Assembly (NCBI GenBank): GCA_024699575.1
Contig: JAILPF010000582.1
Span: 1 to 5,303, forward strand
Direction of reading: 5' to 3'
Length of the DNA: 5,303 nucleotides
Origin: Acetatifactor sp.
GTDB taxonomy: Bacteria; Bacillota; Clostridia; Lachnospirales; Lachnospiraceae
Both the position numbers and the translations under genes were made by a program. The first letter of the stretch is position 1; each line of letters starts with the position of its first letter. Positions 1 to 5,101 of the stretch are shown piece by piece. The notes beneath the pieces were generated by a model. That model was not told the DNA's origin, ran no database searches, and saw only the letters and a program-made list of their open reading frames with translations.

Positions 1-5
1 TAACT

Positions 6-51
6 ATTGCTGCTGATCAATGCCCTGCTTAAAAAAGCAGCAATCGCAGGG
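6..51. repeat. Interleaved inverted repeats downstream of rep
   Basis: Two perfect inverted repeats interlock here. ATTGCTGCT (6-14) pairs with AGCAGCAAT (36-44), and CCCTGC (23-28) pairs with GCAGGG (46-51). The order A-B-A'-B' allows an H-type pseudoknot in RNA. A third, competing hairpin, CTGCTT-AAAA-AAGCAG (25-40), uses parts of both. There is no T-tract after any of the stems, so this does not look like a simple terminator. It may be a structured element of the replicon or a transfer region. No function can be assigned from sequence alone. Confidence 0.4.
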
Positions 52-76
52 TTTATTAAGGTCGCCAAATTTTCGA

Positions 77-111
77 CAAATGATATGCAAATGTATTCAA
101 AAATGTATTAA
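77..111. repeat. Three short degenerate direct repeats (iteron-like)
   Basis: Three adjoining AT-rich units of 11-12 bp follow each other: CAAATGATATG (77-87), CAAATGTATTCA (88-99) and AAAATGTATTAA (100-111). The core AAATGTATT is perfect in the last two, exactly 12 bp apart. They lie just beyond the 3' end of the rep gene. They could be binding sites for a replication or transfer protein. The sequence is AT-rich enough that chance cannot be excluded. Confidence 0.3.
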
Positions 112-138
112 TTCATACTTGACATATCACCGCTGGAC

Positions 139-1065
139 TTATTCACTATATGGTTCTCCACGCAGGCTCTTAAGATAATCATCATGCAATCTTGCCTGAG
201 AGCCAATGGTTCCGGAAAGAGTTTCATTATAAAGCATGGCGATCAAATAGCCGGAAATGTTATTGATACCAAGGCTTGCATCAACCACTCTGTTAAGCAC
301 ACCGCATATATGCTCATATCTCAGTTTCAGGAATCGTCCCTTAACAACCTCGCCCGGGTATTTCGTTTTGTTGATCAAGACGCTCTTTCTCGGATAGCAG
401 ACCATATCGCAGATCAGCTCATATATTTCATGGACCATGTTAACCTCGTCCTCTCCATGCCTCTCTGCAGTTTCCAAAAGCCAATCCAGTTTGATGTTCT
501 CCGCTATCAAACTTTTTAATGACTCCATGTCCTCAGACCTTTCTTCTTCGATCTCTCCGTCGGGTTCATTATGATTGATTGATGATTGATATTTATTATC
601 ATTCTTATATTTAAGTGTTTTATTATAAGTATTATATTGTGGTCTCTCATCCGCGGCGGTTGAACCACCGTGGGTAATCCGTGACGGATCATCCGTGTCG
701 GTTTTACCGTGACGGCTTTCCCGCGGCGGCTGAACGCCCGCGGTTTCTTCTTCGGCCCTCTTTCCATCAACCGGATTCCTTGTTTCAAAGACTTCAACTT
801 CACTGGTGTATTTCCCATCAGCCGTCCTCGTCTTGTCCCTCTTAAGGTATCCTATCCTTTCCAGCTTAAATATCGAATTTCTGATGGACTCCTCGCCATC
901 AGGCACAAGCGCACTTAAGCCTTTAACGCTGAAATTCCACCCCGTGGGGAAACTAATCAACGTGCAAAGCACGCCTCTGTCCTTCATAGTCAGCTCACTG
1001 TCATGGAAAATGTTGTTACTGACTATGGTAAAATTACCTTGTGTTCTGTTTTTTAATACTGCCAT
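139..1065 (-). CDS. Replication initiator-like protein with N-terminal winged helix and DUF6017-type C-terminus
   Basis: This 308-residue protein probably starts replication of the mobile element in the cytoplasm. Residues 1-95 form a Rep/replisome-organiser-type winged helix (NFTIVSNNIFHDSELTMKDRG, then a second helix-turn-helix half and a GYLKR wing). Residues 96-180 are a charged, low-complexity linker. Residues 181-300 resemble DUF6017, seen in clostridial plasmid and ICE Rep-like proteins (conserved features include VCYPRKSV, YPGEVVKGRFLKL and a late GYLIAMLYN). The start at 1065 is preferred over the upstream ATG at 1137 because AAAGGAG (1077-1071) sits 5 bases before it and family members begin at about this point. 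The gene lies 148 bases downstream of the excisionase-like gene on the same strand, probably in one operon. Its linker-coding DNA carries an origin-like repeat array, described separately. The family call is from recognition, not a search. Confidence 0.8.
   Translation of the reverse strand: MAVLKNRTQGNFTIVSNNIFHDSELTMKDRGVLCTLISFPTGWNFSVKGLSALVPDGEESIRNSIFKLERIGYLKRDKTRTADGKYTSEVEVFETRNPVDGKRAEEETAGVQPPRESRHGKTDTDDPSRITHGGSTAADERPQYNTYNKTLKYKNDNKYQSSINHNEPDGEIEEERSEDMESLKSLIAENIKLDWLLETAERHGEDEVNMVHEIYELICDMVCYPRKSVLINKTKYPGEVVKGRFLKLRYEHICGVLNRVVDASLGINNISGYLIAMLYNETLSGTIGSQARLHDDYLKSLRGEPYSE
568..640. other. AT-rich putative DNA unwinding element beside the iterons
   Basis: Only 11 of 73 bases are G or C, inside a coding region, while the adjoining 93 bases (651-743) have 62. 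The segment includes a TGAT-based simple repeat (571-590) and runs of TTATTATA type. AT-rich DNA directly beside an iteron array is the usual layout of a melting region in an iteron-controlled origin. It encodes an Asn/Lys/Tyr-rich linker of the rep protein, consistent with weak constraint on the protein here. Assignment as an unwinding element is inference. Confidence 0.45.
651..743. repeat. 14-bp-period palindromic iteron array inside rep (putative replication origin)
   Basis: Six 9-bp palindromes begin at 651, 665, 679, 693, 707 and 721, exactly 14 bp apart: CCGCGGCGG, CCACCGTGG, CCGTGACGG, CCGTGTCGG, CCGTGACGG and CCGCGGCGG. A degenerate seventh (CGCCCGCGG) starts at 735. Each is a 4+1+4 palindrome, and the arms change together (CCGC/GCGG, CCAC/GTGG, CCGT/ACGG), with a single mismatch in the fourth copy. 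The 5-bp spacers vary. Since 14 is not a multiple of three, each copy is translated in a different frame, so constraint must act on the DNA and not the protein. Iterons within the central part of the rep gene are known from RepA_N-type Firmicute plasmids such as pAD1 and pSK41. By analogy this is the initiator binding site and origin. Confidence 0.75.
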
Positions 1066-1090
1066 GTGTTCTCCTTTTTTTAATTTTTCA

Positions 1091-1119
1091 TTGCAAAGAG
1101 CCACACGCTGTGATAACAT
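1091..1119 (+). promoter_or_regulatory. Putative promoter of the counter-transcribed RNA
   Basis: TTGCAA (1091-1096) and TAACAT (1114-1119) are separated by exactly 17 bp, each matching four of six bases of the sigma-A consensus. They point toward the terminator at 1154-1180 and away from any plus-strand gene. Transcription would start near 1126. The match is moderate; the downstream terminator is what makes it credible. Confidence 0.4.
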
Positions 1120-1152
1120 ACATTTACCGAATGACACGTTACCAAGCGTGTG
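1102..1152. repeat. Long inverted repeat in the rep leader
   Basis: CACACGCT (1102-1109) and AGCGTGTG (1145-1152) are perfectly complementary. The pairing continues inward, imperfectly, with GTGATAAC against GTTACCA (one extra base and otherwise matched), giving a stem of about 15 pairs. It lies between the excisionase-like gene and the rep ribosome binding site, so in the leftward mRNA it would fold just upstream of rep translation. It overlaps the promoter and first half of the putative antisense RNA, as expected for a leader whose folding is controlled by that RNA. Confidence 0.5.
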
Positions 1153-1180
1153 TGCCCTGGCTTTTTGCCGGGGCTTTTTT
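1126..1180 (+). ncRNA. Putative counter-transcribed antisense RNA controlling rep
   Basis: A plus-strand transcript of about 55 nucleotides is predicted, bounded by a 17-bp-spaced promoter-like pair at 1091-1119 and a rho-independent terminator at 1154-1180. It would hold two stem-loops. The first is ACACG (1134-1138) with CGTGT (1147-1151), extended by TT/AA across a bulged G. The second is the terminator itself. It is fully complementary to the leader of the minus-strand rep mRNA. Small antisense RNAs to rep leaders set copy number in many Firmicute plasmids (pT181, pIP501 and pSK41 types). The exact ends are estimates, and I recognise no named RNA family. Confidence 0.45.
1154..1180 (+). 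terminator. Rho-independent terminator, plus strand, no gene upstream on that strand
   Basis: GCCCTGGC (1154-1161) pairs with GCCGGGGC (1167-1174) around a T5 loop and is followed by six Ts (1175-1180). One pair is a U-G wobble on the plus strand; on the minus strand the same position would be an A-C mismatch, and no T-tract would follow. So the element is built to stop plus-strand transcription. The only thing upstream on that strand is DNA antisense to rep. Confidence 0.75.
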
Positions 1181-1213
1181 CATACTGTCTTTTCATCTTA
1201 CCTTCTCCGACTG

Positions 1214-1411
1214 TTATGATGTTCGCATAAGACAAGCTTCTTCGTACCAAAGACGGTTCACTTTACCGCATACTATAAGCGCTTTGGGATTAGCCTCATG
1301 CAGTTTTCTGTTGAGATCTTTGATGATGTTATACGCCTTAGCTCTGGACACGCCGAGATCATACTGGACTGTGTCAACTCCCACGAACATAGGCATTCTT
1401 CTCTCCTCCAT
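1214..1411 (-). CDS. Small winged-helix DNA-binding protein, excisionase-like
   Basis: This 65-residue protein has a helix-turn-helix core (VDTVQYDLGVSRAKAYNIIK, about residues 12-31), followed by a short helix (DLNRKLHEANP) and a wing (LIVCGKVNRLWYEE). It resembles small clostridial proteins usually annotated as ICE excisionases or MerR/AlpA-like DNA-binding proteins, which direct excision or regulate early element genes. Two starts are possible. The ATG at 1411 has AAAGGAGG seven bases upstream. The ATG at 1396 is served by GGAGG, which lies within the first five codons of the longer form, and would give MPMFVGVD, close to the usual family start. It is first in the leftward operon, ahead of rep, and divergent from the XRE gene. 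The family placement is good, but a role in excision specifically is inferred, and no integrase is visible. Confidence 0.75.
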   Translation of the reverse strand: MEERRMPMFVGVDTVQYDLGVSRAKAYNIIKDLNRKLHEANPKALIVCGKVNRLWYEEACLMRTS

Positions 1412-1451
1412 ACGCTTTCCTCCTTTCTTTTTGTGACTGTTGTGCCATATT

Positions 1452-1471
1452 TAGACCTTTATTTGTGTCTA
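1452..1471. promoter_or_regulatory. Putative operator 1
   Basis: TAGACC and TGTCTA form an inverted pair with an 8-bp T-rich spacer (TTTATTTG), 20 bp in all. It covers part of the -10 of the leftward promoter (1468-1473), so a bound repressor would block the excisionase-like gene and rep. The same geometry recurs 63 bp away at 1515-1534, which corresponds to six turns of the helix. Confidence 0.5.
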
Positions 1472-1497
1472 TATTCCGTAATATACACCTTGAACAA
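1468..1497 (-). promoter_or_regulatory. Leftward promoter for the excisionase-like gene and rep
   Basis: Read on the minus strand, TTGTTC (1497-1492) and TATAGA (1473-1468) are 18 bp apart. The expected start of transcription is near 1461, giving a leader of about 50 bases before the ATG at 1411. The -10 overlaps a TGTCTA operator half-site. The match to consensus is moderate. Confidence 0.45.
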
Positions 1498-1511
1498 TTC
1501 CATGTTAATAT

Positions 1512-1537
1512 AAATAGATATTTTTTTATATCTATTT
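1512..1537. promoter_or_regulatory. Putative operator 2 within a perfect AT palindrome
   Basis: AAATAGATAT (1512-1521) and ATATCTATTT (1528-1537) are perfect 10-bp arms around six Ts. The core, TAGATA-N8-TATCTA (1515-1534), has the same 20-bp layout and T-rich spacer as operator 1. It lies midway in the divergent intergenic region, upstream of both promoters. A terminator role is unlikely because the stem has only A-T pairs at its base and neither gene ends here. Confidence 0.5.
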
Positions 1538-1549
1538 TTTAATTCCTCA

Positions 1550-1578
1550 TTGTTTTTTTATGTCTAATATGATAAAAT
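1550..1578 (+). promoter_or_regulatory. Rightward promoter for the XRE regulator
   Basis: TTGTTT (1550-1555) and TAAAAT (1573-1578) are 17 bp apart, the -10 matching five of six consensus bases. Transcription would start near 1585, about 34 bases before the ATG. The third operator-like box (1553-1566) lies across the -35 and spacer, suggesting autoregulation. Confidence 0.6.
1553..1566 (+). promoter_or_regulatory. Putative operator half-site 3
   Basis: TTTTTTTATGTCTA repeats the 14-mer at 1521-1534 (TTTTTTTATATCTA) with one change, 32 bp downstream of it, and resembles 1458-1471 (TTTATTTGTGTCTA). There is no matching left half-site. AGACA at 1580-1584 forms a weaker inverted partner on the other side, bracketing the -10. 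Confidence 0.45.
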
Positions 1579-1618
1579 CAGACACAACAATATAGGTTAA
1601 AGGAAAGGAAAAGACGCT

Positions 1619-2608
1619 ATGACACTTGGTGAGAAGATACGAAGATTAAGACTCCTTAAGGATATGACCCAACATGATCTGGGTCGTGCATTAGGTTTTT
1701 CTGATGCTACAGCTGATTCAAGAGTCAGAAAATATGAAAGAGATGTAATGGCGCCCAAAGAAGACATCCGTTCCAAACTGGCAAAGATCCTTGATGCCGA
1801 TATGTCCGCGCTTTCCGACATCGCCATATGCTCAGATGAAGATGTTATGCAGGTTCTTTTTACTCTTGAACAGGATTACGGAGTAGAAATAAGCAGAACC
1901 GAAGAGAACACCACGATTTCTTTTAGAAACGACAGTGTTAAAGAAAAGATACTGTTAAGTTATCTCTATTCATGGTATCTGAAGAGATCAGGTCTTCCTG
2001 CCAAGGACTCGCCTACATATGAGGACTCTCTAGTTGAGTACAGGAAATGGCAGGCACGTTTTCCTTACGACCTCAAAGACTACTGGATAGATCAGGAGAA
2101 GAAAATAACTAAGAAATTTGTTCATCCCGTAGAAAAATATAAAGAAGAATATCTTCATACCGAAGCAGTTCTGAAGGTCGCCACACTGATAAGAACCCTT
2201 CGCGAAATGATCACCCTGGGGCTTCACGTCAGAGCACACATACAGCCCAACAACTTAAGAGACAGTGTGCTTCTGATAGAAGTAAGCGTTGCAGATATGT
2301 TGGATCCTTCCGTTCAAAGCACCGAAGCCTTCACAAAATTCCTTTTCTTTATGAAGAGTTTTGAAGACTACGGGATATTGAAAAAGAAAGAAATGTCAAC
2401 ATCAGAAGTAGGTACCTTCCGTACATATTATCTGAACGCTGCTTTCCTCATGCCTCTTTCAGAGATCGTTAACACCATGAACAGATATCTTTCAGATAAT
2501 AAGATAACATCAGAACCAACCGGTGATCTTGAATCTTCTATGTTTGAAATGAAATATGAAGACTGGTTGCGATATTACAACCCTGATATTAACAGTTTTC
2601 TCAGTTAA
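1619..2608 (+). CDS. XRE-family transcriptional regulator with long unassigned C-terminal region
   Basis: This 329-residue protein begins with an XRE/Cro-type helix-turn-helix (residues 3-60: DMTQHDLGRALGFSDATAD, VRKYERDVMAPKED, then LAKILDADMSAL). It belongs to the clostridial subgroup with a longer loop between recognition helices. Residues 64-165 follow a pattern seen in that subgroup: a short beta/alpha segment and a motif around residues 140-152 (SLVEYRKWQARFP). Residues 170-329 are mostly helical and I do not recognise them; they may bind a ligand or partner. The start is supported by AAGGAAAGG before ATG. It is transcribed divergently from the excisionase/rep operon across a 207-bp region full of repeated boxes, so it is the likely repressor of that operon and of itself. 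There is no visible protease (ImmA-like) partner gene. Confidence 0.8.
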   Translation: MTLGEKIRRLRLLKDMTQHDLGRALGFSDATADSRVRKYERDVMAPKEDIRSKLAKILDADMSALSDIAICSDEDVMQVLFTLEQDYGVEISRTEENTTISFRNDSVKEKILLSYLYSWYLKRSGLPAKDSPTYEDSLVEYRKWQARFPYDLKDYWIDQEKKITKKFVHPVEKYKEEYLHTEAVLKVATLIRTLREMITLGLHVRAHIQPNNLRDSVLLIEVSVADMLDPSVQSTEAFTKFLFFMKSFEDYGILKKKEMSTSEVGTFRTYYLNAAFLMPLSEIVNTMNRYLSDNKITSEPTGDLESSMFEMKYEDWLRYYNPDINSFLS

Positions 2609-2679
2609 GCCTTTATTCTCACCCTAAATTTACAATATACAAATGTGCATTCATATCTAACTAAAACACGAGGAAAAAA

Positions 2680-3783
2680 ATGATAGAGACAATATTCACA
2701 GAGAATCCAGAAGACGATTTATGGCGAGAGCTGCTCCAGTATTCCTACAAGGCCAATGTAACTAAATATTTAAATGAGCACTCTTTTTCTCCAAACGAAA
2801 CACTTATTAACAGTATCACTGGTTCTATATTACAAGCGCATGAATACTATTCAGCCTGCAAACATGCCAATCTACAAATATCACCTTTACTTTTGTATTA
2901 CGGAACAACTAACCTTTTATTTGGCGCAACCGCTTTGACAAGCGGATCTATTCCCGTAATCAAAAGTCATGGCATGAATCCTGACTTACCAACAGGCAAA
3001 AACTATTATATAGCGGAAACCAATATTGTTTTTTCCGATTCCGAACGCGGAGGAATACACAATTTTTTAAAGTCCTTTGATTGTAACGAAGATTTAACCA
3101 AATACGGAACATGGCAACTAAAAGATTTTATTTCATCTATTGCTGAAATAAACAATGATTATCAACGATGCTATTCCGAGAAAATCGGTAATGTTTTAAT
3201 GCTTGACGTAATTAAAAGCCAAAGCGGGTATGTAGAACGTATATATTATACCAATGATAATTATTCGTCTATTTTAGAAGCAATTCGTAGAGTAGAAAAC
3301 TTCAACAGTTCATACCTAAAGCCATCATCAGGTCATGATCACGCCACGGATCAAGATTTTATAATATTAAGGCCAAAACTTAATTCTGTAAATATAAAGA
3401 AAAAATCTTTTTTCGGTCAACCATACCTACAAGCTGGAATAATCAAAAATGGACATACTATCTCAATACCACCACTTTTTAATATGTATATTTCACTATT
3501 TATTATGGGATCTCTATGTAGGTATCATCCCGAAATATGGGGCCCGTTTGCACTTACGGATGAAACAGGCGAACGCCTTCTAGTCGAAAAATTGATGTAC
3601 TATGCACGGAGAATGCTTCCAAATATAATATTAAATAAACTATACTCTAAAGACATGACCTACGTTACCCAAAGATACATTGAAAAAGAAACAATAAAAT
3701 TTGTTAACGAGCACGAGGTCAAAGAACTTATAAGCCAAGAACTATATTTACGCAATCAGCATAATTTTATAGATAAACTATGA
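2680..3783 (+). CDS. YaaC-family protein of unknown function
   Basis: This 367-residue protein matches the YaaC family (named from Bacillus subtilis) in both characteristic places. Near the N-terminus, residues 53-83 read as a helix with EYY, then ISPLLLYYGTTNLL, followed by an SHG at 95-97. In the C-terminal part, a hydrophobic helix leads into CRYHPEIWG (about 280-288) and then a late MLPNIILNKLY. The length is in the range expected for the family. There is no signal peptide, and it is probably cytoplasmic. No biochemical role is established for YaaC that I can cite, and no catalytic motif is evident. GAGG lies 7-8 bases before the ATG. The stop overlaps the ribosome binding site of the next gene, so the two are very likely made together. 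Base composition is more AT-rich than the XRE gene, suggesting acquired cargo. Confidence 0.75.
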   Translation: MIETIFTENPEDDLWRELLQYSYKANVTKYLNEHSFSPNETLINSITGSILQAHEYYSACKHANLQISPLLLYYGTTNLLFGATALTSGSIPVIKSHGMNPDLPTGKNYYIAETNIVFSDSERGGIHNFLKSFDCNEDLTKYGTWQLKDFISSIAEINNDYQRCYSEKIGNVLMLDVIKSQSGYVERIYYTNDNYSSILEAIRRVENFNSSYLKPSSGHDHATDQDFIILRPKLNSVNIKKKSFFGQPYLQAGIIKNGHTISIPPLFNMYISLFIMGSLCRYHPEIWGPFALTDETGERLLVEKLMYYARRMLPNIILNKLYSKDMTYVTQRYIEKETIKFVNEHEVKELISQELYLRNQHNFIDKL

Positions 3784-3792
3784 GGTATAAAA

Positions 3793-4995
3793 ATGTCTTT
3801 TCGAACCGAAATATTCAACTTATGTAAGATAATACAACAGAATCCCGAATCGAAACAAATTAGCAATTTTATTAAAAGTCTCTCTATCACAGTTGTAGGC
3901 AATGATTCTCCAAGTGCTAACAACTTTCACCAAATTGCCAAACACAGCCACAATCAATTCTATGGCTACCTTTACGCAAATGATAACATTAAAGACTATC
4001 TTGATATATTTCCTGATATTAGATCATTAGCAACCGACGAAATTCAATTAATTGCAATAGGACATTCAACAATTGTAAAACTTATTCATGGATGTTTGAA
4101 CGACATATCAAGCAAATATCCTAAAATTTGTAAGGCCATGAATCCATATTGGAACTACAAGCCAATAGCTCAAAAATATGAAAAGGCTAACACCATTCTA
4201 AATGATGATGATTACCATAAAGCAATTTCCGAATTCAAGAGCTCCGCTTTATATCAGAAGTTATTCACATCAACAACAATCGAATTAATAGAAAAGCTTC
4301 CTGATAATGATTTTTATAATATACTAGGTTCTATTGATAAGGAAATAAATACATGTCCTGTATCTCAAATACCAAAGATAATAGATGATTACTATACTGG
4401 GTTGCACAGCAACCCAATTTCGCCTCATATCACTATATTGGCAACAATTTTAATGATCACTGCAATTAGAAAATCATTGACAAGTGCATGCAGTTTGCTG
4501 TTTACTGCGTTGGTAGGAAATGACTTAATTGTATTAAATAATGACAACATTATAAGCTTTGACAATATTTCTAAAAACCTCCTTTACAGTCATTATTCAC
4601 TCACTACCACTGATATTTTATTAAACCCTGCCACAAATACCGTTGGTGATATAGCACTTATAGACTGTACCCCCTCATCCAATCTTCATTTACACGAATT
4701 TGGAATTATTTATTCACACACAGCAAATTTTACCCGTGATATGGGAGACACAAGCAATTTAACGCTTGTAGCCGTTGACGAATTACTAAATCCAATATTT
4801 ACTTTAACCAACAATATCATATCCCAAACATTTCCAGACATAAAAACTACAACTCCCCAGCAAATACATGCGTCCACTAACATAGCACAAACAAAAAAGC
4901 CCAAAATCTCCCGAAACGATATGTGTCCTTGTGGAAGTGGTCTGAAATATAAGTTTTGTTGTGGAAAAACAAATAATAAAGGCTCTCAAGAATAA
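3793..4995 (+). CDS. SEC-C motif protein, cargo partner of the YaaC-family gene
   Basis: The last 27 residues of this 400-residue protein hold a complete SEC-C motif: RNDMCPCGSGLKYKFCCG, with Cys378, Cys380, Cys389 and Cys390 (C-x-C-x8-C-C). This is a small zinc-binding module known from the SecA tail and many uncharacterised proteins, often used for protein or nucleic-acid contact. A Thr/Pro/Gln-rich linker (about 347-372) joins it to residues 1-345, which are mostly helical and which I do not recognise. Two hydrophobic stretches around 209-224 and 229-246 could be buried helices or a membrane hairpin. It begins 9 bases after the YaaC-family stop, and its GAGG overlaps that stop codon, so translation is probably coupled. 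Its AT-rich composition matches that gene. The function is unknown; the tail may be a recruitment module. Confidence 0.75.
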   Translation: MSFRTEIFNLCKIIQQNPESKQISNFIKSLSITVVGNDSPSANNFHQIAKHSHNQFYGYLYANDNIKDYLDIFPDIRSLATDEIQLIAIGHSTIVKLIHGCLNDISSKYPKICKAMNPYWNYKPIAQKYEKANTILNDDDYHKAISEFKSSALYQKLFTSTTIELIEKLPDNDFYNILGSIDKEINTCPVSQIPKIIDDYYTGLHSNPISPHITILATILMITAIRKSLTSACSLLFTALVGNDLIVLNNDNIISFDNISKNLLYSHYSLTTTDILLNPATNTVGDIALIDCTPSSNLHLHEFGIIYSHTANFTRDMGDTSNLTLVAVDELLNPIFTLTNNIISQTFPDIKTTTPQQIHASTNIAQTKKPKISRNDMCPCGSGLKYKFCCGKTNNKGSQE

Positions 4996-5057
4996 ACTCA
5001 TCGCAACAAATGCATCTATAATCTTTTATAAAAATCGGATACATTTTGGTTACATAG

Positions 5058-5091
5058 AAAACGGGAAGCCCCTATTTAAGCGGCTTCCCGT
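5058..5091 (-). terminator. Rho-independent terminator between guaA and the cargo, possibly bidirectional
   Basis: ACGGGAAGCC (5061-5070) and GGCTTCCCGT (5082-5091) form a perfect 10-bp stem with an 11-base loop. On the minus strand it is followed by TTTTCT, making a good terminator for guaA, whose stop is 10 bases upstream of the stem. On the plus strand the tail (TAATTATTTC) is weaker, but could still serve the convergent cargo operon. Confidence 0.8.
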
Positions 5092-5101
5092 AATTATTTC
5101 A

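Noticed and set aside
4..110. Short open frame on the plus strand with a hydrophobic/lysine-rich reading, and a short Cys-containing frame on the minus strand
   Set aside because: The plus frame has no visible start with a ribosome binding site. The minus frame has only a TTG start with no such site. Both overlap the inverted repeats that better explain the region.
119..151. Perfect -35 hexamer TTGACA at 119-124 on the plus strand
   Set aside because: No acceptable -10 lies 16-18 bp downstream (the best, TATATG, is 22 bp away), and no plus-strand gene follows.
571..590. TGAT tetranucleotide repeat as a phase-variation tract in rep
   Set aside because: The tract is short and interrupted (TGATTGATTGATGATTGAT), in an AT-rich linker, and is better explained as part of the unwinding region.
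651..743. CRISPR-like array
   Set aside because: The period is only 14 bp with 5-bp spacers, it lies inside a coding gene, and the units vary with compensating changes. This fits iterons, not CRISPR repeats.
1066..1137. N-terminal extension of the rep protein from the ATG at 1137
   Set aside because: There is no ribosome binding site at 1137. The 24 added residues lie in the structured leader, and the ATG at 1065 has AAAGGAG and a family-like start.
184..1436. Several overlapping plus-strand open frames opposite the rep and excisionase-like genes
   Set aside because: They lie antisense to well-supported minus-strand genes, lack ribosome binding sites and show no recognisable protein features.
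2629..2657. Separate promoter for the cargo pair (TTTACA, 17 bp, CATATC)
   Set aside because: The -10 matches only three of six bases. The cargo may have its own promoter or be read through from the XRE gene, and the sequence does not decide.
5018..5036. AT palindrome around TTTTATAAAA after the SEC-C gene as a terminator
   Set aside because: The stem is A-T only and weak, and a far stronger hairpin lies just downstream at 5061-5091.
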